64,000 bases of DNA from contig NZ_CP081183.1 in the NCBI RefSeq assembly GCF_019693215.1, positions 1,615,226-1,679,225 of the forward strand, read 5' to 3'. Shown here one piece after another: positions 10,106 through 18,741 of the stretch (position 1 is the stretch's first letter; each line of letters opens with the position of its first letter). The translations under genes and the position numbers were made by a program. This DNA is from Salinarchaeum sp. IM2453 (GTDB taxonomy: Archaea > Halobacteriota > Halobacteria > Halobacteriales > Salinarchaeaceae). The notes beneath the pieces are model-generated. The model was not told the DNA's origin. It worked only from the letters and a program-made list of their open reading frames with translations, and did not search any database.

Positions 10106-10314
10106 TTCCCCTTTGCTGATTAACCTATTATAGATTGGAAAGAGCAGAGCACAAAATATCCTCTCTGAGTATCATTTTACAAACACTCTGTTCCTGCCTG
10201 TCTCGCCACCATTCTACCCCTGTAATTATCGAAACAGTGCGACTGGTCACAGTATTGTGGAAAATAGGGATTACTATCCAAACAAATAAGACGGTCGACT
10301 GTCTATATATAGAT

Positions 10315-10740
10315 ATGACTGACGAACAATCCATTGAGGATATTCGCAAACAAAAACTGGAAGAACTTCAATCAAAGACCGGTGGCGAATCAGTTGATAG
10401 CTCTGCGTCCTCTACCCCGTCCGAACCAATCTATATTGACGGGTCAAGTCACCTCTCTGAGGTTGTCAATTCCCATAACTTGGTTTTAACTGATTTCTAC
10501 GCTGACTGGTGTGGCCCATGCCAGATGATTGACCCAATCGTAACCGAGATCGCGGCTGAGACAGGGGTTACTGTTGCCAAAGTCGATATTGATGATCACC
10601 AACAGCTAGCCGCTCAATATGGGGTTCAGGGTGTTCCAACGCTGATTTTATTCAATAATGGAGATGCCACTGAACGTCTTGTTGGTATGCAACAAAAACC
10701 GCAGTTAATGCAGGTCATAAATAAGTACAAGTCTGCATAA
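10315..10740 (+). CDS. trxA: Thioredoxin with N-terminal extension
   Basis: A disulfide reductase with the canonical active site WCGPC (Cys66, Cys69) and the cis-Pro segment GVPTLILF. About 40 residues of polar, charged sequence (DIRKQKLEELQSKTGGE) precede the thioredoxin fold, so the protein is 141 residues rather than about 105. The start is the ATG beginning MTDEQSIEDI; reading further upstream is open but the extra 60 codons have no protein-like character. The extension begins with a helix of the kind common in haloarchaeal thioredoxins. It lies 23 bp upstream of the reductase-like gene, probably the same operon. Confidence 0.92.
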   Translation: MTDEQSIEDIRKQKLEELQSKTGGESVDSSASSTPSEPIYIDGSSHLSEVVNSHNLVLTDFYADWCGPCQMIDPIVTEIAAETGVTVAKVDIDDHQQLAAQYGVQGVPTLILFNNGDATERLVGMQQKPQLMQVINKYKSA

Positions 10741-10763
10741 TTATACACTACCTACAAAATACC

Positions 10764-11735
10764 ATGACTACAGAGAACAATTTTACACAGATTGATGTAG
10801 CGGTTATCGGTGCTGGTCCAGCGGGGACTAGCGCTGCGGTCTACACCGCTCGCGCTGATCAAGAGACGTATGTATTTGATGACGGTGGAGGGACAACAAG
10901 AGATGTCGGACTGATGGAAAATGTATTTGGATTTCCAGACGGTGTGACTGGCCCAGAGATAATGGAACTTGGTCGTGAACACGCAGAAAAGTTCGGTGCG
11001 ACATTTGTCAACGAAGAGGTTGTTCGAATTGGTCGTAATGATGAAGAGAGTTATGAGATAGAAACAACCACAAACACGTATATTGCGAGAGGAATTATAA
11101 TTGCAACTGGTGCTGCATACGAACCTCCCGCAATCAAAAACGTCGACGAGTTTGAGGGGAAGGGTGTCTCTTACTGTGTTGAATGTGACGCTTATTTCTA
11201 TCGAGATAAACCGGTTGGTGTCATTGGGGCAGAAAACTACGCAGCAAAAGAGGCACTCATGTTACTTGATTACACTGATGAAGTCACTCTTCTAACTAAC
11301 GGGAAAGAACTCGACGCAGATCCAGAACTTCAGGATCAACTTTCCGCTGCTGATATTTCAATCCGAACTGACAACCTAGATGAGCTAATTGGAGAGAGTA
11401 CTCTTGAAGGTGTTGTCACAGACGATGGTGAAACGATTGAGATGGATGGATTATTCGTTGCTCTTGGAGCTGCAGGTGGAACTGACCTTGCAGAAATGAT
11501 CGGTATCGCAACAGAGGGTCAATATATCAAAACAGACGAAGATGCGTCTACAAATGTCCCGCGAATCTACGCAGCGGGCGATGTCACTGGTGGCCAACAG
11601 CAAATCAATACATCAGTCGGAGAAGGGACGCGTGCTGGCATTGGACTTCTTGAAGAACTCCGGGGTACGTCTGGCTACAAAGATTATAAGAAACTTGAGT
11701 CCTCTAAGCAAGAGTCAACCGCTCCATCTCAATAA
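10764..11735 (+). CDS. Thioredoxin-reductase-like FAD disulfide oxidoreductase with degenerate NADPH site
   Basis: The N-terminal FAD-binding motif GAGPAGTSAAVYTAR is intact, the redox-active CVEC is at residues 138-141, and the closing IYAAGDVTGG binds FAD as in thioredoxin reductase. The second nucleotide-binding fold is unusual. Where NADPH-dependent enzymes read GGGxSA it has GAENYA (about residues 154-159), and the HRR-type NADPH-phosphate motif is absent (LLTNGKELD instead). Known relatives with lost NADPH motifs use ferredoxin or F420H2, so another electron donor is plausible. 323 residues, normal length. It sits 23 bp after thioredoxin, its likely substrate. Confidence 0.85.
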   Translation: MTTENNFTQIDVAVIGAGPAGTSAAVYTARADQETYVFDDGGGTTRDVGLMENVFGFPDGVTGPEIMELGREHAEKFGATFVNEEVVRIGRNDEESYEIETTTNTYIARGIIIATGAAYEPPAIKNVDEFEGKGVSYCVECDAYFYRDKPVGVIGAENYAAKEALMLLDYTDEVTLLTNGKELDADPELQDQLSAADISIRTDNLDELIGESTLEGVVTDDGETIEMDGLFVALGAAGGTDLAEMIGIATEGQYIKTDEDASTNVPRIYAAGDVTGGQQQINTSVGEGTRAGIGLLEELRGTSGYKDYKKLESSKQESTAPSQ

Positions 11736-11767
11736 CTCTTTGACGTCATACGCCTGTCGCACAGAAG

Positions 11768-11774
11768 TTTATAT
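11768..11774 (+). promoter_or_regulatory. TATA-like box for the zinc-ribbon gene
   Basis: TTTATAT lies 25-31 bp before the GTG at 11799. It supports both the GTG start and leaderless transcription of this small gene. Confidence 0.55.
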
Positions 11775-11798
11775 TTCCTCACATATAACGTAGAAGAC

Positions 11799-11999
11799 GT
11801 GTCCCAACAAGAGTCAAACTTTGATTACCTCCAAGAGTACTGCCCCCACTGTGATGGTGAAACACCACACTCAGTAACGCTTGAAATCCGCACTGAAGCT
11901 GGTAGTAGCGATAATGTTGGCCATTCTCGAACTCCCTATCGTGTAACCGAGTGTCAACAGTGTGGCCATACATCATCCCGGCGGATGAATAATGTTTAG
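11799..11999 (+). CDS. Small zinc-ribbon protein (66 aa)
   Basis: Starts at a GTG with a well-placed TATA box. CPHC at residues 15-18 and CQQCGH near residue 53 form a classic zinc ribbon with about 35 residues between knuckles. Such proteins are common and well conserved in haloarchaea, but their function is unknown; nucleic-acid or protein binding is the usual guess. No operon partner is evident: mch starts 158 bp downstream. Confidence 0.75.
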   Translation: MSQQESNFDYLQEYCPHCDGETPHSVTLEIRTEAGSSDNVGHSRTPYRVTECQQCGHTSSRRMNNV

Positions 12000-12157
12000 T
12001 CCTTTAATCTCACATCTGCCTTTTCCTGGATAAATAAAACAGTCAAACCTGAGCTGTAGCACGGATACTCAGTGGGGAAGCCTCTGCGACAGAGAGTATA
12101 TTTGTCACACACTCTGTCAACGCTGCACTATTGTATGTGGATAGTGTGAATACATAC

Positions 12158-13090
12158 ATGGAAAGTCTCAACCGAATGTCAATCGAACTCGTCGATGAAG
12201 CTCTTGATTTTGCTGAGGAACTCGACATTGGTGCATACGAACTAGATAATGGTGCAACAGTACTCGATTTTGGCGTTGATTTTGACGGAGGGATCGAAGC
12301 AGGTTTACTATTGACCGAGATTCAAACTGCTGGCTTGGCAACAGTTCAATCACGTATTGACTCTGTTGCGGGCGTAACGCTTCCTCACATCGAACTGAGC
12401 ACTGATCATCCTGCCCTTGCATTGCTTTGCTCACAGAAGGCTGGCTGGGAAATCTCTGTTGATGGATACGAAGCCTTAGGAAGCGGGCCTGCTCGTGCCC
12501 TTGTTGCCCAAGAGACTGAGTTTCAGGAACTCGACTACGTGGACATTTTTGATCTTACTGTTCTTGCGCTTGAGAGCGATACGCTTCCTTCGGATTCTGT
12601 TGCTGAGCATGTTGCAAACTTGGCTGATGTTGATACTTCAGGTGTTTTTCTCCCGACATTCCCAACAGCTAGTGTTGCTGGTGGCGTTTCACTTGCAGCA
12701 CGTGCACCCGAACTTGCTTTATTCCGACTCTTTGAACTCGGATATGATCCTTCAGACGTAATAACCGCAAGCGGTACTGCTCCGTTGCCGCCTATACCTG
12801 CTGATGAGGATATTGCCATTGCACGTGCGAATGATGCTCTTGCATATGGCGGTAAAGCCCATCTTGTCGTCCGTGAGGATTTTGACCAGTTCTCCGAAGT
12901 TCCATCTTCTGCAACTAACGAATACGGCCGTCCATTTGAGCAAATCCTTGAGGAAGCCGACTGGGACTTCTATGCCATCGATGACGATGTTTTTGCGCCG
13001 GCTGATATTACAATCGATGTTGTTGGTGGGCCAACATACTCATTTGGCGAACCAAATGAGTCAATTCTCCAAGAGAGTTTTGAACTGTAA
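12158..13090 (+). CDS. mch: Methenyltetrahydromethanopterin cyclohydrolase
   Basis: Interconverts methenyl- and formyl-tetrahydromethanopterin (or tetrahydrofolate) in C1 metabolism. The opening MESLNRMSIELVDEALDFAEE and the FGVDFDGGIEAG and SGPARALVAQE segments are characteristic of Mch. The start is the ATG of MESLNRMS, as in family members; a longer in-frame start nine codons upstream adds unconserved residues. 310 residues. Haloarchaea do not make methane and use this enzyme in C1-folate interconversion. It is monocistronic in this context. Confidence 0.93.
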   Translation: MESLNRMSIELVDEALDFAEELDIGAYELDNGATVLDFGVDFDGGIEAGLLLTEIQTAGLATVQSRIDSVAGVTLPHIELSTDHPALALLCSQKAGWEISVDGYEALGSGPARALVAQETEFQELDYVDIFDLTVLALESDTLPSDSVAEHVANLADVDTSGVFLPTFPTASVAGGVSLAARAPELALFRLFELGYDPSDVITASGTAPLPPIPADEDIAIARANDALAYGGKAHLVVREDFDQFSEVPSSATNEYGRPFEQILEEADWDFYAIDDDVFAPADITIDVVGGPTYSFGEPNESILQESFEL

Positions 13091-13336
13091 GTTGCCGTAT
13101 AAATAATTCAAGACGATCATCAGGGGCTCGACTGTGGAATAAAGCGTGAGCATATAGGAATCAAGACAAATACCACAGATTTGCCACACAGTTATTGACC
13201 GTTGAATTGTGGGGAAGTACAGACCTCTTGAACCCCTGTGACTAACAATATCTTTGATAATATCAGTGCTGATAACTGACGAAACCCTCAAACCAGCTGC
13301 AAACGTATCCTTACTTGAAAAGCATTTGTGTAAGTA

Positions 13337-13795
13337 ATGGCATTACGTAGTTTATATCATTCCCGTGGATCCGCTGACATTCTTGGGATTGTCGTCCTAT
13401 TATTTATTTCATTAGCGATCATCGGAGCTACAGCAGTCTTTGGGGTCATTCTCTATGTTCCTGAGCCAACGACGACAAACCCGTCAGCTGAATTCACGTT
13501 CGAGCATGATGACTCGGCGACTGATACGATGATAATTGACCATACTTCTGGTGACCGGATACCCAGTGATGCCGTTCGCATTGATATTGAGGGTGCTGAT
13601 CCTCGGCTCGATGATAAAACATTGTACTGGGCAAATTTCACGGATAATGAATACGTCTATGAAAACAGCATTGAAATCACAAGGGATAGTCTCGACATCA
13701 ATGATCTCCTCGATCTTAGTGAAGCATCAATCGAACTGCATGTTGAGGATGAGGATGATGGGGAAGAGACACGCGTTGGCCGCTGGCCGATATAA
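13337..13795 (+). CDS. Type IV pilin-like secreted protein
   Basis: A 152-residue protein with a short basic N-terminus (RSLYHSRG), one strongly hydrophobic helix (about residues 16-42), then an acidic, beta-rich exterior domain. The FTFEHDDSATDTMIIDHTSGDRIPSDAV pattern matches the ectodomain of haloarchaeal archaeal-type pilin-like (DUF1628) proteins. The prepilin cleavage region reads SRG followed by SADILGIVV instead of the usual VSPVIGV, so PibD processing is possible but not certain. It could be a minor pilin or a membrane-anchored surface protein. The 246 bp upstream show nothing else. Confidence 0.65.
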   Translation: MALRSLYHSRGSADILGIVVLLFISLAIIGATAVFGVILYVPEPTTTNPSAEFTFEHDDSATDTMIIDHTSGDRIPSDAVRIDIEGADPRLDDKTLYWANFTDNEYVYENSIEITRDSLDINDLLDLSEASIELHVEDEDDGEETRVGRWPI

Positions 13796-13908
13796 TTCTG
13801 TAACTGTTTGTTAATCCAAATTCTTTGGCCTCAGCAGTTGAAGAGGTTAACGACAGATAGCGACGAAAACGCCACTCGTATATGAAAGCTAGCAAAATCG
13901 ATACGTAT

Positions 13909-15072
13909 ATGCAACATCTCACAACTCCTGGTCCGACAGTCGGGGTTGTTGGTGGTGGACAACTCGGTCGTATGCTCGCTGAAGCGGCATCTCCTCTTGG
14001 AGTAGAGTTGATAGTACTTGATCCAACCCCGAATTGTCCTGCATCGTCTGTCGCTGAAAATCAGATTGTTGCTGATTTTGATGACCCTGATGCTATCATG
14101 GAGCTTGGAAAGAAAGTCGATGTATTAACATTCGAAATCGAGTTGGCTTCCCCTGACTTGCTTGAAAAAGTTCACAACGAGATTGGTGTTCCGGTCCACC
14201 CTGATCCTGATACATTGCGCATGATACAGGATAAATACGTCCAAAAGCAGCGGCTCGCTGATGCTGATATTCCTGTCCCCACATTTACCGAAGTTACATC
14301 TCAGGGAGATCTAGAAACCGCACTGGATGAGCTGGGTTCTGTAATGGTCAAAGCAAAAGAGGGTGGCTATGACGGCCGAGGAAACGTCCCCGTCGAATCA
14401 CTTGAAGAAATTGAATCGGCACTTTCAGTTGTTGATCAAGGGGCTATGGCTGAGGAGTTCCTAGATTTCAAACGCGAACTTTCGGTAATCGGTATTAAAG
14501 GAGCAGACGACTCCAGGGCCTTTCCGGTCGGTGAAAACATCCACCGTGACGAAATCCTTCGTGAAACCGTTGTCCCAGCACGTGCACCGGAGAATGTTCT
14601 GGAGGAAGCACGTTCTGTTGCGCTTGATGTTCTTGAGCTAATGGATGGACGCGGGGTGTTTGGTATCGAGTTATTCCAAACCACAGATGATGCAATTCTA
14701 GTTAATGAAATTGCTCCTCGTCCACATAACTCTGGTCACTGGACTATTGAGGGAGCTGTCTCATCTCAGTTTGAGCAGCATATTCGTGCTGTTCTTGGCT
14801 GGCCGCTTGCTTCGACGGCACAACGCTGTCCAACTGCTATGCTAAACCTGCTTGGAGATGTTGATAAGAATGTTCCTGCGAAGCTTGCTGGTGTTGAGAC
14901 TCTTCTTGATAGCCCTGGTGTGTCTTTACATTGGTATGGTAAAAGAGAAGCGCGACCTCTTCGCAAGTTAGGTCACATAACGTTAACCGCTGATGGGTCG
15001 GACCTCGATGAAGTCAATCAATTACTATCTCGTGGAAAAGAACTACGAGACAAAACTACATTCATCGAGTAA
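13909..15072 (+). CDS. purK: N5-carboxyaminoimidazole ribonucleotide synthase
   Basis: ATP-grasp enzyme that carboxylates AIR to N5-CAIR in purine synthesis. GVVGGGQLGRML opens the pre-ATP-grasp fold, KAKEGGYDGRGN is the ATP-binding loop, and NEIAPRPHNSGHWT is the metal/phosphate site. The start is the ATG at 13909 (MQHLTTPGP). A TATATG at 13878-13883 lies 26-31 bp before it, while the upstream in-frame ATG at 13882 overlaps that box. 387 residues. Followed 46 bp later by purE, the next enzyme. Confidence 0.93.
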   Translation: MQHLTTPGPTVGVVGGGQLGRMLAEAASPLGVELIVLDPTPNCPASSVAENQIVADFDDPDAIMELGKKVDVLTFEIELASPDLLEKVHNEIGVPVHPDPDTLRMIQDKYVQKQRLADADIPVPTFTEVTSQGDLETALDELGSVMVKAKEGGYDGRGNVPVESLEEIESALSVVDQGAMAEEFLDFKRELSVIGIKGADDSRAFPVGENIHRDEILRETVVPARAPENVLEEARSVALDVLELMDGRGVFGIELFQTTDDAILVNEIAPRPHNSGHWTIEGAVSSQFEQHIRAVLGWPLASTAQRCPTAMLNLLGDVDKNVPAKLAGVETLLDSPGVSLHWYGKREARPLRKLGHITLTADGSDLDEVNQLLSRGKELRDKTTFIE

Positions 15073-15118
15073 GACTAAATCCGTCCCTTCTTTGTGAGAT
15101 GATTACATATATTGGTGT

Positions 15119-15757
15119 ATGGCAGATGAAGTTTCAGCGATAATTAATGCGCTTCATGAAGAAGCGAGTACGGAACGACCACTTGAATCAACCCCTGATA
15201 TTGGTATTATTATGGGGTCAGATTCTGATCTTGATGTCATGATGGGCACTGATGATGACTCTGGTGCATACCATGCGCTTGTCGAGAAACTTGGGTTTGC
15301 AGAAGTAACTGATTATGACAACCCACCGGCAGAACGTTTTACGTTTGAAACGTATGTGGTTTCGGCTCATCGGACCCCGGACCTTATGACGGCATACGCG
15401 GAAACAGCAGCAGACCGAGGAATTGAAGTCATTATTGCCGGTGCAGGTGGAAAATCTGCCGATCTTCCTAACATGACTGCATCTATTGCGTACCCGCTTC
15501 CGGTAATTGGCGTGCCGGTTCAGGAGAAGTCAGTCGATTCTGTTATTGGGATGCCAACTGGAGCGCCAATTACTGCAGTTGACGCCGGGAAATCATTTAA
15601 TGCTGCACTCTCTGCTGTGCAAGTCCTCTCTCGAAAGCATCCTGAACTTCGAGATAGACTAATCGCATATCATGACCAGCTTCGATCAGATGTCGGAGAA
15701 ACTTCACAAGCGTTACATCAGCTTGGAACTCCGACGTTCCGGAATCAACGTCAGTGA
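15119..15757 (+). CDS. purE: N5-carboxyaminoimidazole ribonucleotide mutase
   Basis: Rearranges N5-CAIR to CAIR. The IIMGSDSDL phosphate loop, VVSAHRTP, and AGAGGKSADLPNM identify PurE. At 212 residues it is longer than bacterial PurE (about 165) because of a leading 20-residue helix and an acidic insertion after GSDSDLDVMMG, which haloarchaeal PurE proteins usually have. Directly downstream of purK on the same strand, forming a two-gene purine unit. The 220 bp before nuoA show nothing except an AT-rich TATATG near 15938. Confidence 0.93.
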   Translation: MADEVSAIINALHEEASTERPLESTPDIGIIMGSDSDLDVMMGTDDDSGAYHALVEKLGFAEVTDYDNPPAERFTFETYVVSAHRTPDLMTAYAETAADRGIEVIIAGAGGKSADLPNMTASIAYPLPVIGVPVQEKSVDSVIGMPTGAPITAVDAGKSFNAALSAVQVLSRKHPELRDRLIAYHDQLRSDVGETSQALHQLGTPTFRNQRQ

Positions 15758-15977
15758 TTACACGACCACGTCTAACAGAGCAAGTATTACAGCGGTAGCG
15801 AGACGAGTCAAACAGAGGAGGCTGTCGAGGACACAAGCAGACAAAGGATCTGCCGTCGGCTATGACACAAATTAGCAGGATCGTCGAACTGTTAAACTAA
15901 ATAAAATCCGGAGAATTCCTCTAAACTTCTGAACGCTTATATGGGTGGCTTCACTACAGGGGCACAACTGTGAGAAC

Positions 15978-16388
15978 ATGAGCCAATGGATCGCTATCGG
16001 TGCGCTGGCACTTGTCGCAATAGCTATTCCGTTAGTCATGATGTTTGCGTCATGGCTGTTGCGTCCCAGCGTTCCCGAAAAAGGCAAACGCACAACCTAC
16101 GAAAGTGGGGAAGTGCCTACTGGGACGACGAGAAGTCGGTTCAACATCCAGTACTACATGGTTGCACTATTGTTCCTCGTCTTCGACGTGGAAACGGTGC
16201 TGATCTTCCCATGGGCAATGGCCTACCCAGAAGCAATTGACAAGGTTGGAACAGGACAGGCACTGATCCCAATGCTTGTATTTATTGGAATCTTACTGCT
16301 TGGCCTGGTCTGGGCATGGAGAACCGGTGCTATCCGATGGATACGTAGCGACTCCCAGAAATCAGTCTTACGGAGGGTAGAACAATGA
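15978..16388 (+). CDS. nuoA: NADH-quinone oxidoreductase-like subunit A
   Basis: First gene of the complex I operon. Three membrane helices with the ESGEVPTGTTRSRFNIQYYMVALLF-region characteristic of NuoA between helices 1 and 2, and FDVETVLIFPW in helix 2. The start is the ATG of MSQWIAIG; an in-frame ATG 11 codons upstream adds a poor N-terminus. A TATAT at 15938-15942 lies 36-40 bp upstream, leaving a short leader. 136 residues. Its stop overlaps the nuoB start by 4 bp (ATGA). Confidence 0.93.
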   Translation: MSQWIAIGALALVAIAIPLVMMFASWLLRPSVPEKGKRTTYESGEVPTGTTRSRFNIQYYMVALLFLVFDVETVLIFPWAMAYPEAIDKVGTGQALIPMLVFIGILLLGLVWAWRTGAIRWIRSDSQKSVLRRVEQ

Positions 16389-17089
16389 GTAATGAACCGA
16401 TTGAGAAACTCGAAGGTAGTGCAGATCCACAAACAGCAACACGAGAGGCAAGAACTGGAGAAGGGTTGGACAATCGTTTTAATTCTAAGCTTCGGTCTGC
16501 GTTCGGATCTGCCCCGTTCATTCTTACCAAGTTTGATAAGTTCATGAACTGGGCACGAGGATCATCGATGTTTATGTTGCAGTTTGGAATTGCCTGTTGT
16601 AGTATTGAGATGATGCACACCTATTCGGTCAAGCACGACCTTGACCGATTCGGGGCTGGTGTTCCTCGAGCTTCACCACGACAGGCGGATGTGATTATCA
16701 TCCCTGGAACTATTGTTTCGAAGTTTGCTCCTCGAATGAAGCGCGTCTATGATCAAATGCCTGAGCCGAAGTTCGTCATTAATATGGGATCATGTGCAAT
16801 TTCTGGAGGGCCGTTCCAGGAAGGATACAATGTCGTTAAAGGAGCCGAAGAGGTCATTCCGGTTGACATTCACGTCCCTGGATGTCCTCCTCGTCCAGAG
16901 GCACTGATTTACGGTGTTGCAAAGCTACAGGAACGAATTTCGGAAGGTGAATCGTCGCCTGTTGTAGTTAAGCCGTATGAACTTGAGCAGTTCTCTGATC
17001 TAGAACGCGATGAGGTGGTCGATAAACTCGCTGCACAGATTGATGAGGAAGATCTAATCATGCGATATAACTGGGCTGATTCACCATGA
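16385..17089 (+). CDS. nuoB: NADH-quinone oxidoreductase-like subunit B
   Basis: Carries the terminal N2 iron-sulfur cluster of complex I. The four expected cysteines are present in CCSIEMM, GSCAISGGPF and VPGCPPRPEAL. 234 residues with a roughly 60-residue N-terminal extension ahead of the core. It overlaps nuoA and nuoCD by 4 bp each, which indicates translational coupling. Confidence 0.96.
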   Translation: MSNEPIEKLEGSADPQTATREARTGEGLDNRFNSKLRSAFGSAPFILTKFDKFMNWARGSSMFMLQFGIACCSIEMMHTYSVKHDLDRFGAGVPRASPRQADVIIIPGTIVSKFAPRMKRVYDQMPEPKFVINMGSCAISGGPFQEGYNVVKGAEEVIPVDIHVPGCPPRPEALIYGVAKLQERISEGESSPVVVKPYELEQFSDLERDEVVDKLAAQIDEEDLIMRYNWADSP

Positions 17090-18741
17090 GCACGCCAGAA
17101 GAAGTCATCTCGGAGGAAGAACAATCCTCCATCGCTGATATTCAGTCGCTTGTTGGTGAATATATCATTGAAACAGAGACGCACATCAATGCACCAGCAA
17201 TTGTTATTCGACCAGATGACACGCAGACAGTTCTGCAAACGCTTCGTCAGGACGCTGGATTTGATCATCTCTCCTGTGTTACTGCACAGGAATACCAGGA
17301 TCGTTTCGAGTCCATTTACCACCTCAAGAAATTTGATGATCCCACTGACGAGCTGAGTGTTGTCGTACCTGTTCCACGGGATGCTCCAATAAGCCAAAGT
17401 GCTGAACCAGTATTCCGCACTGCTGACTGGCATGAACGAGAAGCCTACGATCTGCTTGGCATCCAGTATGATGAACATCCAGATCACCGTCGAATTCTCC
17501 TTCCTGAAACGTGGCAGGGACATCCTCTTCGAGAAGACTATGACCAAGATCGTCCACAGATTGTCCCATTCCGTGCGCACGAAAACCCAATTGAGAAAAA
17601 TGTAGATGGAGACGGGGATACGATGTTTATTAACATCGGTCCTCATCACCCAGCAACACACGGCGTGCTTCATCTAAAAACCGTTCTTGACGGTGAGCAG
17701 GTCGTTGATGTTGAATCTGACATTGGGTACCTTCACCGCTGTGAAGAGCAAATCTGTCAGCAAAGCACCTACCGGCATCAGATTATGCCATATCCTGATC
17801 GGTGGGACTACATTTCCTCAGGTCTCCTCAATGAGTGGGCATATGCTCGGGTGGCAGAGGATCTCGCTGACATTGATGTTCCAGAATATGCCCAAGTTAT
17901 TCGTACAATGGGAGCAGAGATGTGTCGAATTGCATCTCACATGCTGGCCCTAGCAACGTTCGCCCTCGACGTTAACGGTGACTTTACAGCTGGGTTCATG
18001 TATGCGATCCGCGAACGTGAAAAAGTCGAGGACTTACTTGAAGAACTCACCGGCCAGCGGTTGATGTTTAATTACTTCCGGCTTGGTGGTCTCGCGTGGG
18101 ATATCCCAGAGCCTCGAGAGCAATTCTTTGAAAATACACGTAGCTTCCTGAATGATCTTCCAGAGGCTGTACAGGAGTTCCATAATCTACTGACGAACAA
18201 CGAAATCTATCAGGCTCGGACAATTGGCACTGGTATTCTTGAGCCTGATGTTGCCAGGGACTACGGTTGCACTGGTCCGGTACTTCGAGGGTCCGGAGTT
18301 GACTATGACTTGCGAAGAGATGACCCATACGGATACTATGATGAACTTGACTGGGACGTTGTCACTGAAGACGGGAAAGACAACTACTCCCGTGTGCTTG
18401 TCCGTATGCGCGAGGTCGAACAGTCTGCTCGGATCATCGATCAGTGTATTGATCTACTCGAAGACTGGCCAGAAGATGAACGAGATGTTCAATCGAATGT
18501 ACCACGAAAAGTGGCTCCTGACGCTGGCCAAGAAATCTACCGCGCCGTTGAGGGTGCTAAAGGTGAACTTGGAATTTACGTACGCACAGATGGGACTGAT
18601 AAGCCTGCCCGGTTTAAGATCCGAAGTCCGTGCTTCTCAAACCTGCAGGCATTACCAGAGATGGCCGAAGGTGAATACGTTCCAGACCTTGTTGCTGCCC
18701 TTGGAAGTCTTGATATTGTTCTTGGGGAGGTGGATCGATAA
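17086..18741 (+). CDS. nuoCD: NADH-quinone oxidoreductase-like fused subunit C/D
   Basis: A fusion of the 30 kDa (NuoC) and 49 kDa (NuoD) subunits. Residues about 1-170 are NuoC, with HEREAYDLLGIQYDEHPDHRRILLPE. From about residue 180 the NuoD part begins with GPHHPATHGVLHLKT and continues through DIGYLHRGxE-type DIGYLHRCEEQICQ to the C-terminal LGxxDxVLGEVDR. NuoD forms the quinone-reduction chamber. 551 residues. Fused NuoCD is usual in haloarchaea. The stop overlaps the start of nuoH by 1 bp (TAATG). Confidence 0.95.
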   Translation: MSTPEEVISEEEQSSIADIQSLVGEYIIETETHINAPAIVIRPDDTQTVLQTLRQDAGFDHLSCVTAQEYQDRFESIYHLKKFDDPTDELSVVVPVPRDAPISQSAEPVFRTADWHEREAYDLLGIQYDEHPDHRRILLPETWQGHPLREDYDQDRPQIVPFRAHENPIEKNVDGDGDTMFINIGPHHPATHGVLHLKTVLDGEQVVDVESDIGYLHRCEEQICQQSTYRHQIMPYPDRWDYISSGLLNEWAYARVAEDLADIDVPEYAQVIRTMGAEMCRIASHMLALATFALDVNGDFTAGFMYAIREREKVEDLLEELTGQRLMFNYFRLGGLAWDIPEPREQFFENTRSFLNDLPEAVQEFHNLLTNNEIYQARTIGTGILEPDVARDYGCTGPVLRGSGVDYDLRRDDPYGYYDELDWDVVTEDGKDNYSRVLVRMREVEQSARIIDQCIDLLEDWPEDERDVQSNVPRKVAPDAGQEIYRAVEGAKGELGIYVRTDGTDKPARFKIRSPCFSNLQALPEMAEGEYVPDLVAALGSLDIVLGEVDR

